A stretch of DNA of 64,000 nucleotides from Bacteroidota bacterium (GTDB lineage Bacteria; Bacteroidota; Bacteroidia; Chitinophagales; Chitinophagaceae), in assembly GCA_023424015.1 (NCBI GenBank), contig JAFAEM010000048.1:62001-126000 (forward strand), written 5' to 3'. Shown piece by piece: positions 32,459 to 39,985 of the stretch. Both the position numbers and the translations under genes were made by a program. A model generated the notes under the pieces. The model searched no databases, was not told where the DNA came from, and was given only the letters and a program-made list of their open reading frames with translations. Every line of letters starts with the position of its first letter. Positions within the stretch are counted from its first letter, which is position 1.

Positions 32459-33761
32459 TGAGTTAAATAAGAAAATGATGGAAGGCGAAAACCGCGACTA
32501 CACTCATCCCGAAAAAGCATGGGATGAGATGGAAGCGCTGCTGGATAAACATCTGCCACAGGAGAAGAAAAGAAGAAGATTTATTTTCCTGCTATTCCCT
32601 ATTTTATTAGGTCTCGGTATCGCCACCTACTTTGTTATTTCGAGGAAGGCGCAGCCAGGCAGTTTACCCACTACACTAAATACCAATACCAAAAGCTCTT
32701 CGCCATCGACGCATTCTACCAAAGATGCCAGCATTATCGCTACTCCCCCGGGTACATCAAAAAAAGTAGATAGAGTCGACCTGCCAGATCATTTAATAAA
32801 ACAATACCAGTCTGAACTCAAATCTATAACTGAGTCTAGTCCGGTGGCACAAAATAAGAATGTAAAGAAACCAGTTAAACCCAGGTCTGATAATAGCTAT
32901 TTATCAGTAACAATTCCCGCTGTGAGTAACGACCCTATCAATTCACAGGTTCCCGTTCATTCGCCTGAACAGAAACGAATTCCAACACCTGATCCGTCTT
33001 CCATTACCAATGATCTTACCCAAAAGATAAATAACGATAATTCAGATAATACAACAGAAAAAGTTGCTGAAAATGTAAGCGATCTGAACATCAACGAACA
33101 ACCAGAACCCGTTGACTCTGCATTGATACCTGAGAAGATAACACCCTTAAAAAAATCGGGCAGTTCGTTTGGTGAAAGATTCAATATCAATTTTTCTGCA
33201 GGTCCTGATATCAGCGCCGTGAGTGTCGACAGGCCGGGTCGCATGCAATTGCAATACGGTTTTGGTCTGGCTTATGCTTTAGACAAAAACCTTGTAATCC
33301 GCACCGGCTTTTACGCTGGCGATAAAAAATACAATGCTGATTCTACCGGTTACAAAATGCCATACCCAATCAACAACCTCGAAAAAGTAGAAGCAGACTG
33401 CTTTGTCTATGAGATCCCGCTATCCCTGGTTTATCATTTCAACCGTGTAAAAAAACACAACTGGTTTTTGGCGGGTACCGTCTCCTCTTATATCATGAAA
33501 AGGGAGACCTATGGCTATTATTATAGCAATACATGGGGGCAGTCGCAGTATTACGATCGCACCTACAAAAATGAAAACACGCACCTATTTTCAGTCATTG
33601 GTGTATCTGGTGGTTACCAGTATCATCTCAGTAAAAAGCTGACCCTTCTTGCGGAGCCTTATATCAAACTCCCAATCCGTGGTATCGGGGTTGGTATGGT
33701 AAAATTGAATAATGCAGGGGTATTGTTTACAGTGGGATATAAACCTTTCTCCAGGAAATAA
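32448..33761 (+). CDS. Envelope-spanning protein: inner-membrane anchor plus outer-membrane barrel, probable anti-sigma factor
   Basis: A 437-aa protein with three parts. Residues 1-43 are cytoplasmic, charged, helical (MWFDELNKKMMEGENRDY, then EKAWDEMEALLDKHL). Residues 44-64 are one membrane helix preceded by KKRRR, giving N-in topology. A 170-residue Ser/Thr/Pro/Asn-rich linker follows. Residues ~237-434 form an 8-10-stranded outer-membrane barrel (FNINFSAGPDISAV, then FTVGYKPF). A protein with both an inner-membrane helix and an outer-membrane barrel matches the dual-membrane-spanning anti-sigma (Dma) proteins reported in Bacteroides thetaiotaomicron. The 11-base overlap with the sigma gene supports this. 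I infer that the barrel senses the outer membrane and the N-terminus binds the sigma factor. Confidence 0.8.
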   Translation: MWFDELNKKMMEGENRDYTHPEKAWDEMEALLDKHLPQEKKRRRFIFLLFPILLGLGIATYFVISRKAQPGSLPTTLNTNTKSSSPSTHSTKDASIIATPPGTSKKVDRVDLPDHLIKQYQSELKSITESSPVAQNKNVKKPVKPRSDNSYLSVTIPAVSNDPINSQVPVHSPEQKRIPTPDPSSITNDLTQKINNDNSDNTTEKVAENVSDLNINEQPEPVDSALIPEKITPLKKSGSSFGERFNINFSAGPDISAVSVDRPGRMQLQYGFGLAYALDKNLVIRTGFYAGDKKYNADSTGYKMPYPINNLEKVEADCFVYEIPLSLVYHFNRVKKHNWFLAGTVSSYIMKRETYGYYYSNTWGQSQYYDRTYKNENTHLFSVIGVSGGYQYHLSKKLTLLAEPYIKLPIRGIGVGMVKLNNAGVLFTVGYKPFSRK

Positions 33762-33771
33762 AATCCCCGAT

Positions 33772-33807
33772 CCATTTTTTCCCATTTTTTACCGGTGTTT
33801 TTCCCAT
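33772..33807. repeat. GGGAAAAA motif pair with 22-bp period
   Basis: On the minus strand GGGAAAAACACCGGTAAAAAAT is followed by a second GGGAAAAA, exactly 22 bp between starts. It lies 10 bp after the stop codon of the barrel gene. A similar array with the same 22-bp period lies at 46191-46229. Confidence 0.55.
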
Positions 33808-33988
33808 GGTTTTGATTCCAGGTAAGTTGATATTTGAATTTGATTGACCCGGACGATGCATGCCAGATTCGGTGAAGTCATAAAATTTCGATTAGCTTAA
33901 CAACTTCCGACAGGGATTTGGTATGAAGCAGGGATTGGAAATACCGATCAGGCATGATATTGTCTGAAACCCTGCCCCTATGCAAAAC

Positions 33989-34013
33989 GGAGGTGGTGGC
34001 GGGGGAGGGAGGG
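33989..34013. other. G-rich tract in a 515-bp gene-free gap
   Basis: The gap 33762-34276 holds no convincing gene. It contains a G-rich tract with runs GG, GG, GG, GGGGG, GGG, GGG (33989-34013), which could form a G-quadruplex, flanked by CCCTGCCCC on the left and GCCCCGCC on the right. Short open frames on both strands here are biased by this tract and look spurious. Confidence 0.45.
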
Positions 34014-34218
34014 CCCCGCCAGGGATCTCGAAGGGAAACAAATTTCGTTCTCGAAGTAAATCTCCCGGTGTATCATCTTTGACCCAGAATAAGCTCCAAC
34101 TCCATCGAATCGCACAAGCAACTAACACTCCCGGCTCCCCGATTCTATTATTGATTCTCCGATTGAAATGCTGCACAACGATCAACAGTATTTATTCCCG
34201 CCTTCAATGTCCAATACA

Positions 34219-34251
34219 CAAAGGGTTCCTGTATTCACAAGAACCCTTTTT
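34219..34251 (+). terminator. Intrinsic terminator, rightward
   Basis: Stem AAAGGGTTC (34220-34228) / GAACCCTTT (34241-34249), then TTTTT ending at 34251. It would end a message 460 bases after the barrel gene, or stop transcription that enters the gap. On the minus strand the tail is poor. Confidence 0.75.
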
Positions 34252-34276
34252 AAACCAACTGTTCATGCTGTGAAAG

Positions 34277-35212
34277 CTAGTTTCGATTCCTTTTTTTCCT
34301 GATCATATCAAAATCTCTCGAAACAGTAAAACCCCAGCGATACTGCCCCTTGCCCCATGATGTGACGGTACGGGGTATAAAACGATTCTCGAGGATCTCG
34401 GTTGCATTGGTAAAATTGAGATGGAAAACATGCCCCTCCGTTAAAAACTCAACCCCCACACCCAATGCATCATAAAACCTGATATCCTGCAGCTTAAACA
34501 TATCAATACTGCTTTGACTGCGAAATGTATGGAAATAGTCTGCCAGCAGGCTAAACCTGCCCTTTACGGGTATACGCAAAGCACCGCCAAGAGCGAACAA
34601 GGTTTTCTCATCACCCGGCACCACATAATTCGTGTGTACAAGTGTCGGATTTAACTGAATACTGATGTTCCCGAATTTGCGACCAAACATTAATTGAACT
34701 GTCTGGCTCAACCGGTCAGAAAAATTATCAAATGAATTCTCCCTGTCAGGGTTTGCATTGGCAGTTACAGTAGATACGACTACGTTAGCAAACAATGCCG
34801 CGGAAATTGGATGACCTCCATTATTAGCTTGTTGTAAGAAGCGATACTTAATGCCCAGTTCATAAAGCTGGCGAACAAGATTCATGCCCTTTGCTCTTGC
34901 CGCGATGAGATTCACTTTATTGCTCAAACCATACTGGAATCCAATGCGAATATCTGTGGCGCCATCCAACCCGAAGAAATTCTTTATACCTCCCTGGTCA
35001 CCTGCTATGTCACCGAAATTATGAGTGACCTTAAATTCCAGTATTCCCCGCGGAACAAGTTCAACCGTATTAGCGTTGATCAGTCGAGGTGAAGAAAAAA
35101 TCCAGATATAGTCAGGCTGAGGCGGTGTAGTAGAATTGGAGTTGACAATCGTATCCTGCGACGAGACCCTCAGCGTGCTCAGTAAGAGTAACAGACCGGC
35201 AATTTTATGCAT
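34277..35212 (-). CDS. Exported DUF5777-like beta-barrel protein
   Basis: A 311-aa exported protein. The start at 35212 gives a good signal peptide (MHKIAGLLLLLSTLRVSSQ); the frame is open 96 bases further up but those residues are not signal-like and overlap the previous gene. The body is a chain of amphipathic strands (GILEFKVTHNFGDI, GFQYGLSNKVNLIAARAKG, LELVPRG), a pattern like that of DUF5777 outer-membrane proteins. Last of three leftward genes (M23, bcp, this), 65 bases after bcp. Function unknown; it may deliver or protect an envelope component. Confidence 0.78.
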   Translation of the reverse strand: MHKIAGLLLLLSTLRVSSQDTIVNSNSTTPPQPDYIWIFSSPRLINANTVELVPRGILEFKVTHNFGDIAGDQGGIKNFFGLDGATDIRIGFQYGLSNKVNLIAARAKGMNLVRQLYELGIKYRFLQQANNGGHPISAALFANVVVSTVTANANPDRENSFDNFSDRLSQTVQLMFGRKFGNISIQLNPTLVHTNYVVPGDEKTLFALGGALRIPVKGRFSLLADYFHTFRSQSSIDMFKLQDIRFYDALGVGVEFLTEGHVFHLNFTNATEILENRFIPRTVTSWGKGQYRWGFTVSRDFDMIRKKRNRN

Positions 35213-35276
35213 ATACTCAATTTTCCGAATAAACGGGAAAATCTGATACCGGGTTGCCTCGTAAATGCCAATAGAT

Positions 35277-35738
35277 TTATCCCATTGCTTCCAGGATCTC
35301 CTGTGCATGCGCCTTGTTCCTGGGCTTAAGGAATACCTTCTTTATAATTCCTTTTTCATCGATAGCGAACGTTGTGCGCAGCACACCCATGTATTCCCTC
35401 CCAAATAATTTCTTCTGGCCCCATACACCATATTTCTCCAATACACTATGCGAAGTATCTGCTACAAGTGGAAAAGGCAGATGATATTTTGAAGCAAATT
35501 TATTTTGAGTTCGTTCATCATCCGGACTAACACCGATCACTTCAAACCCATGTTTTTTCAGGAGATCATAATTGTCGCGCAGATTGCATGACTCGATTGT
35601 ACAGGTGGGCGAGCCCGCTTCGGAGTAGAAATACAAAACAACTTTCTTTCCTTTAAAATCAGAAAGAGAGATCGTTTTACCGTCCTGGTCTATTCCACTA
35701 AACTCCGGCGCTCTGTCGCCTTCCTTTAAAATTACCAT
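35277..35738 (-). CDS. bcp: Thiol peroxidase Bcp (peroxiredoxin)
   Basis: Reduces hydrogen and lipid peroxides with electrons from thioredoxin. A 153-aa peroxiredoxin of the Bcp/PrxQ class: the catalytic block is SPTCTIESCNLRDNYDLL, with the peroxidatic Cys in PTCT and the resolving Cys five residues on (CTIESC), as in PrxQ, followed by VIGVSPDD. Thr precedes the peroxidatic Cys where most Bcp have Gly. The gene is 14 bases downstream of the M23 gene. Confidence 0.93.
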   Translation of the reverse strand: MVILKEGDRAPEFSGIDQDGKTISLSDFKGKKVVLYFYSEAGSPTCTIESCNLRDNYDLLKKHGFEVIGVSPDDERTQNKFASKYHLPFPLVADTSHSVLEKYGVWGQKKLFGREYMGVLRTTFAIDEKGIIKKVFLKPRNKAHAQEILEAMG

Positions 35739-35752
35739 ACCATTTGTTTGAA

Positions 35753-37537
35753 TTATCTACGCTTTTTTGTTGGGCTTTTTCTCGTACTGGTTCGTTTGAC
35801 CGGTTTTTTCTTCGGTGGAGTATAAGCTGCTCTTTTGAACCACCAGGTGCGGGTTGTTGTATTACCTGCCAGGTCTACAACTGTTACTTTCAACTCATGA
35901 ACACCATAAGGACATCTTTCATCAAATTTATAGACATGCAATCTGCCCTTATCATTTGTAAAACGAAGCCATTCGCCATTGAGTTCAGCCCTGAAACTAC
36001 GGATACCAAAATTATCGGTGGGTTGAAGAACAATGCTTGAAGCACCGCTTAGATTTAAGGTGTCGGCATTGCCGAGACCGCTGATTGCTGGAGGTTCCAG
36101 GTCAAGGAACGCCTGGAAATTCCCAAAATCACCAAAGTCTGCAACCAGGAAACCATTCTCATAACTTGCCTTGCGGATCGTTTTCCGGCCGCCAAATTCC
36201 CGCTGCAAAATCACTTTATCGTACCATTTACCAGGAAGTTCCTCATTTGGTTTCACCCTCACGGTAAAGTTACCATGCACTGGTATGGCAGGATCATTTA
36301 AGGAGTGCTGCGCCGATAAGGCCCCAGAACTGTTTTTTTGAATAGTATAATAGAGGACGGGAATAGTATCGTATAAACTGATCTCAGGTAAATAGACTTC
36401 AAACCCTGGTTTCTCAAGAATACTTACAATACCTGGTGTAAAATGCGGGTGTCCGGGATGACTAATATCGCCTGATGTTAGGTTGCTGAATTGTATAGAA
36501 AAATTTAATACTGTCGAATTTCCATATGCGTCCCTGATCTCCACCTTTGCATCATGTATCGTGGTATCATCCAGGTGAATGGTGCCCTCACCATACGGGA
36601 GGTACACGGGACCGCGGTCGCCAGGGAGGCGGGAAAGATGCTGCAAATATGCACCCCCGTTATGTTTGAATGAATAATCGATATGTGCGTTCATATAACC
36701 GGTTTCCGCATAACTGATGCTATCGATTTCAAATCCTGCTATTGGCTTGCCGTCAATAAAAAGTTTTGCAGAGAAAATGCCATCCTGGTTGTTGGAGCCA
36801 CTGATCCGGTCATAAGCCTGTATGGCAAAACTGATCTTATTAAAACCTGTTTTTATAACGGGGCTGCCTGCGAGTGTATATGAATTTCCAGTCTTCTTTA
36901 CATTGAAGAGTTGTGGTCTCTGCTCATATATACTCATCCCCCTGTTATACATCGCCAGTTTTACAATGGTAGGTGGCACATTGTCCTGTAGGGGCATGCC
37001 GAACAAAAGCGGGTTTAGGCATTTGTCAGTTTTCGTATCCCTGATCTCAAAATGCACATGGGGCCCCTGTGAACCGCCCGTGGTTCCGCTGAATGCAATA
37101 AAGCTACCCTTACTCACAGGAAACTGCTGCGGTGTAAACTCCAGCTCGATTGCCCAGGTCTCTTGTTTGTATTGCTGATCTTCGACATATTTCTCCAATG
37201 CAGGGAAAAAATCATTCAGGTGCGCATAGAGTGTGGTGAGTCCATTAGGATGATTGATATAGATCACTCGGCCAAAACCAAATGGTTCGATCCTGATCTT
37301 TGAAATATAACCCGCCGCAGCCGCATACACCCGCTGGTTGACGCGTTGCGCCGTCCTGATATCAAGACCCATATGCCAGTGATTGCTTCTAAGTTCACCG
37401 AGGTTCGCCACAATTTCCGGGCGCAGGTCGAGTGGCCACCTGAAATAGCCTTTTGGATAGGATTTGCTACCTGATTGAGCCTGTACAAAGAATGAATGAA
37501 ATAAAACCGCTGCTAATACTATAAAAAAACGCTGCAT
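35753..37537 (-). CDS. Exported M23 (LytM) peptidase with long C-terminal region
   Basis: A 594-aa protein. Signal peptide to ~20 (FFVQAQ). The LytM domain is N-terminal (~25-185) with zinc ligands in NHWHMGLDIRT and GPHVHFEIRDT and the intermediate TTLYAHLNDFF, so it should be an active peptidoglycan or protein hydrolase. Residues ~190-580 are several Ig-like beta regions (KTGFNKISFAIQAYDRISGS, DNFGIRSFRAELNGEWL) ending in a Lys/Arg-rich tail (KKKPVKRTS). The -7 box at 37542-37549 leaves almost no leader. First gene of the operon M23-bcp-DUF5777. Confidence 0.9.
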   Translation of the reverse strand: MQRFFIVLAAVLFHSFFVQAQSGSKSYPKGYFRWPLDLRPEIVANLGELRSNHWHMGLDIRTAQRVNQRVYAAAAGYISKIRIEPFGFGRVIYINHPNGLTTLYAHLNDFFPALEKYVEDQQYKQETWAIELEFTPQQFPVSKGSFIAFSGTTGGSQGPHVHFEIRDTKTDKCLNPLLFGMPLQDNVPPTIVKLAMYNRGMSIYEQRPQLFNVKKTGNSYTLAGSPVIKTGFNKISFAIQAYDRISGSNNQDGIFSAKLFIDGKPIAGFEIDSISYAETGYMNAHIDYSFKHNGGAYLQHLSRLPGDRGPVYLPYGEGTIHLDDTTIHDAKVEIRDAYGNSTVLNFSIQFSNLTSGDISHPGHPHFTPGIVSILEKPGFEVYLPEISLYDTIPVLYYTIQKNSSGALSAQHSLNDPAIPVHGNFTVRVKPNEELPGKWYDKVILQREFGGRKTIRKASYENGFLVADFGDFGNFQAFLDLEPPAISGLGNADTLNLSGASSIVLQPTDNFGIRSFRAELNGEWLRFTNDKGRLHVYKFDERCPYGVHELKVTVVDLAGNTTTRTWWFKRAAYTPPKKKPVKRTSTRKSPTKKRR

Positions 37538-37541
37538 GCTG

Positions 37542-37549
37542 CAAAAATA
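37542..37549 (-). promoter_or_regulatory. -7 promoter box of the M23 operon
   Basis: Minus strand TATTTTTG, a full consensus match; its last base is 5 bases from the ATG at 37537. The message should be leaderless or nearly so. Confidence 0.55.
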
Positions 37550-37783
37550 ACCCCCGTAACCATTGATTATCGTGAATATTGTTAAAATTAAGCTGCGCCG
37601 ACAGGCTGTCCCAAGATCTCATTCTACACTATCCGCCTCATCCGTACCAACGGTGGCAAAATTCGTGTCATTCATGCCATTCGCAGCTTGCATTATACCG
37701 CAGGCATCATTTCGGTGCAAACCCTGGCCTATAAATCATCTTCAATTATTAAAATAATAACATTTCATCTATCCAATTTCTGA

Positions 37784-37791
37784 TACATTTG
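37784..37791 (+). promoter_or_regulatory. -7 promoter box of the hypothetical gene at 37817
   Basis: TACATTTG, a full consensus match, 26 bases before the ATG at 37817. Confidence 0.5.
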
Positions 37792-37816
37792 CCTATAAAA
37801 TTTTATCCTCTTACCA

Positions 37817-38191
37817 ATGTACCTGAAGACAAAGATTGGTTTTAAGCCGGCGAAAGTGGTCTTTTTCCTTTTACTAAACTGTCTGATCGCTGTCGCGCCA
37901 CTTATCCATCTGTATTCAGGCGACAACCACGCAGGTACCGGTTATCTCAGCCAAAAACGTAGTTCATCGGAAAATAGTGAGACTCATCAGCTCAAAAATG
38001 CTGAAGAACAAATAATCTATTACTATAACACCAGGAAAAAGAAAACCGGCCATTTCGTAAATAAACGTATTGATGACAACCCCCAATCAGCGGTTGTATC
38101 CATCAATCAGCCGCTGATTGGTTCCATTTCTTCCCATTATCCCTCCCTGCCGGAATATTACAGGTTCCTCCACCTGTACCAGTTATTTTAG
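37817..38191 (+). CDS. Hypothetical exported or membrane protein (124 aa)
   Basis: Not recognised. A hydrophobic stretch at ~13-32 (KVVFFLLLNCLIAVAPLIHLY) acts as signal peptide or membrane anchor. The rest is hydrophilic with a basic YYYNTRKKKTG stretch and an aromatic tail (HYPSLPEYYRFLHLYQLF). The last ~30 residues are rich in Tyr and Leu. The gene has its own promoter box and stands alone, so it is probably real, but its role is unknown. Confidence 0.6.
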   Translation: MYLKTKIGFKPAKVVFFLLLNCLIAVAPLIHLYSGDNHAGTGYLSQKRSSSENSETHQLKNAEEQIIYYYNTRKKKTGHFVNKRIDDNPQSAVVSINQPLIGSISSHYPSLPEYYRFLHLYQLF

Positions 38192-38298
38192 GTCGCCAGC
38201 TAAACGTGTCACAGACCGACAGTAGCTCCTTACCAATCGATAAGTAGCAGACAGGCGTTTGTCTGCCTGCCATTCCTGTAAAATTAATTTTAGAATTT

Positions 38299-38580
38299 AT
38301 GAAATGTCCAAACTGTAACGAGACACTTTTAATGACTGAAAGAAACAGTATTGAAATTGATTACTGTCCTTCCTGTCGTGGCGTATGGCTCGACAAAGGC
38401 GAGCTGGACAAAATGCTGGAATATGCAGCAAAACAAACAACCAATACCCCTGGGTTTGATTCTTATGAGTCAAGACCCGGCCAGGCACCTTATAGAGAAA
38501 AACACCCACCATACCAGCATGACCATCGAAAGCCTTATAAAAAGAAATCTTTCCTCGGGGATTTGTTTGATTTTGACTAA
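38299..38580 (+). CDS. TFIIB-type zinc-ribbon protein
   Basis: A 93-aa protein. Residues 3-30 are a zinc ribbon (CPNCNETLLM and DYCPSCRGVWLDKGEL) with four Cys in CxxC pairs, which matches the zf-TFIIB family of small bacterial proteins of unknown role. The remainder is His/Tyr/Lys-rich and disordered (HPPYQHDHRKPYKKK) and ends in an acidic LGDLFDFD. Followed 84 bases later by the DedA gene. Confidence 0.85.
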   Translation: MKCPNCNETLLMTERNSIEIDYCPSCRGVWLDKGELDKMLEYAAKQTTNTPGFDSYESRPGQAPYREKHPPYQHDHRKPYKKKSFLGDLFDFD

Positions 38581-38664
38581 ACCATTGTCCTTTTGCCTGA
38601 CGCTCTTTATAAGACTTAAATAATAACAGATAAAATTTATAACACCGCTCGCTAATTATATTTT

Positions 38665-39324
38665 ATGCAGACTATCATTGATTTTTTTTCCAATCTCACC
38701 AACCCCGAATGGATTATGCTGCATGGCGGCCTATACATTGTTGTTTTGATTGTCTTTATTGAAACGGGTTTCCCATTTGGCTTTTTTCTTCCTGGCGACT
38801 CGCTTTTGTTTATTGCGGGTATGGTTATCGCCAATACGCTATCACCATTTGGTGAACCTTTTGTAAATCTGCTTTACTGGATATTACTCATCACAACGGC
38901 CGGCATCCTTGGCAATTTTGTCGGATACTGGCTGGGTAAGAAATCCGATGGACTTTTATTGCACCGGAAAGATACCTGGCTATTCAAGAAAAAGTATCTG
39001 CTGCAGGCAAAAGATTTCTATGACAAAAAAGGAGGCATGGCCATCATGTTGGCTCGATTCCTCCCTATCGTGCGCACATTTGCGCCCATTGTGGCCGGGC
39101 TGGTAAAAATGAACCCGGGTCGTTTCGCTTTCTTCAATGTTGTCGGCAGCTTTTTGTGGGCCGGGAGTATTGTTACAGCGGGTTTTCTCCTGGGCGAAAA
39201 CAAATGGGTCCAGGAAAATCTCGAAAAGATCATTATTGGCATCGTCATCATTACTACAGCACCGGTGATCATAAAGCTGATTGCTGGCAGGAAGAGAAAG
39301 AAAGAGATCCCCCTGGTTCAATGA
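38665..39324 (+). CDS. DedA-family membrane protein
   Basis: A 219-aa inner-membrane protein of the DedA/VTT family, implicated in moving lipid carriers such as undecaprenyl phosphate across the membrane and in membrane homeostasis. Signature blocks: ETGFPFGFFLPGDSLLFIAGM and ARFLPIVRTFAPIVAGLVKM, where the Arg-Phe-x-Pro and Arg-Thr are the conserved functional positions. About five membrane helices. The C-terminus is basic (GRKRKKE). A hairpin terminator follows at 39364. Confidence 0.93.
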   Translation: MQTIIDFFSNLTNPEWIMLHGGLYIVVLIVFIETGFPFGFFLPGDSLLFIAGMVIANTLSPFGEPFVNLLYWILLITTAGILGNFVGYWLGKKSDGLLLHRKDTWLFKKKYLLQAKDFYDKKGGMAIMLARFLPIVRTFAPIVAGLVKMNPGRFAFFNVVGSFLWAGSIVTAGFLLGENKWVQENLEKIIIGIVIITTAPVIIKLIAGRKRKKEIPLVQ

Positions 39325-39363
39325 TACCGGGTTTTAGCGATTGGTTAACGAATTTGCTGCAGC

Positions 39364-39400
39364 CGGCCGGAACTTTATCCGGCCGTTCATGTTATATTTT
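39364..39400 (+). terminator. Intrinsic terminator after the DedA gene
   Basis: Eight-bp stem CGGCCGGA / TCCGGCCG (39364-39385) with a 6-base loop, followed by the moderately T-rich TTCATGTTATATTTTATAG. The T-tract is interrupted, so efficiency is uncertain. Confidence 0.6.
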
Positions 39401-39472
39401 ATAGTTATTAGATTTCTGGCACGAATTTGTTAGATAATCGGCAAAAGAGTTTACCCCTAAAAGTTGCAGCAC

Positions 39473-39682
39473 ATGAATCGGATTTTATACACTTTGATAT
39501 TTAGCATGATCATGATTGCCGGATTGTTTATCGGCATAATCAAAGGACAGGAAGTACGCAACAAATGGGTGAGCAAGATGAAATTTAAACATGAAGAACG
39601 CAGGGATCAACCCCGTCCCAATCAACGTGAACAAGGCGGCATTCTGCTCGACGAAATTGAAGAACTCACCTATCATAGCTGA
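39473..39682 (+). CDS. Small membrane protein (69 aa)
   Basis: One N-terminal hydrophobic helix (~5-24, ILYTLIFSMIMIAGLFIGII) followed by a basic, then acidic, hydrophilic tail (KMKFKHEERRDQPRPNQRE, ending LLDEIEELTYHS). The ATG at 39473 fits better than the TTG 9 bases earlier. I know no family. The charge change along the tail suggests a protein-binding membrane microprotein. It sits between the DedA terminator and carB. Confidence 0.55.
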   Translation: MNRILYTLIFSMIMIAGLFIGIIKGQEVRNKWVSKMKFKHEERRDQPRPNQREQGGILLDEIEELTYHS

Positions 39683-39875
39683 ATCGCATTGTTAATTTGA
39701 TTTTTCCCGCTAACAGTTGTAAGGTTTTCGTTTCGGTCTGGAAGGGACGTGCATGATTTTAACCCCGGCCAGATTGTTTCCCCGCCGGTATTCGCACGCC
39801 GGAACTCCCCGAAATGTTAACAATCCCTGCACCTAAATTTTTACCAACAGCTACTCCAAACCGACTGGATTCCCT

Positions 39876-39883
39876 TAGTTTTG
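39876..39883 (+). promoter_or_regulatory. -7 promoter box of carB
   Basis: TAGTTTTG within TTAGTTTTGCG, a full consensus match giving a ~96-base leader with a small C/G-rich hairpin near 39924. The same 11 bases, and 18 of 21 around them, occur at the purH promoter (48441-48461). The remaining 39683-39875 stretch shows nothing I can name. Confidence 0.55.
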
Positions 39884-39985
39884 CGTCCCGAAACGAATCG
39901 TGATTTAACCGCTTCAAAACCCCGCCTTCGGACGGGACTGGCTAGCTCCGGGTGAATCCGGGTCAATGCCTCCTGTATAAAGAAA

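Noticed and set aside
33892..34273. Two overlapping ~97-codon frames on opposite strands
   Set aside because: Both are produced by the G-rich tract (poly-Gly on one strand, poly-Pro on the other) and have no start signals or family.
38247..38266. 7-bp hairpin GCAGACA / TGTCTGC before the zinc-ribbon gene
   Set aside because: Short stem, no U-run, and no clear link to a gene end; left unannotated.
38297..38512. 71-codon minus-strand frame opposite the zinc-ribbon gene
   Set aside because: The plus-strand frame has a recognised zinc ribbon; the antisense product has no features.
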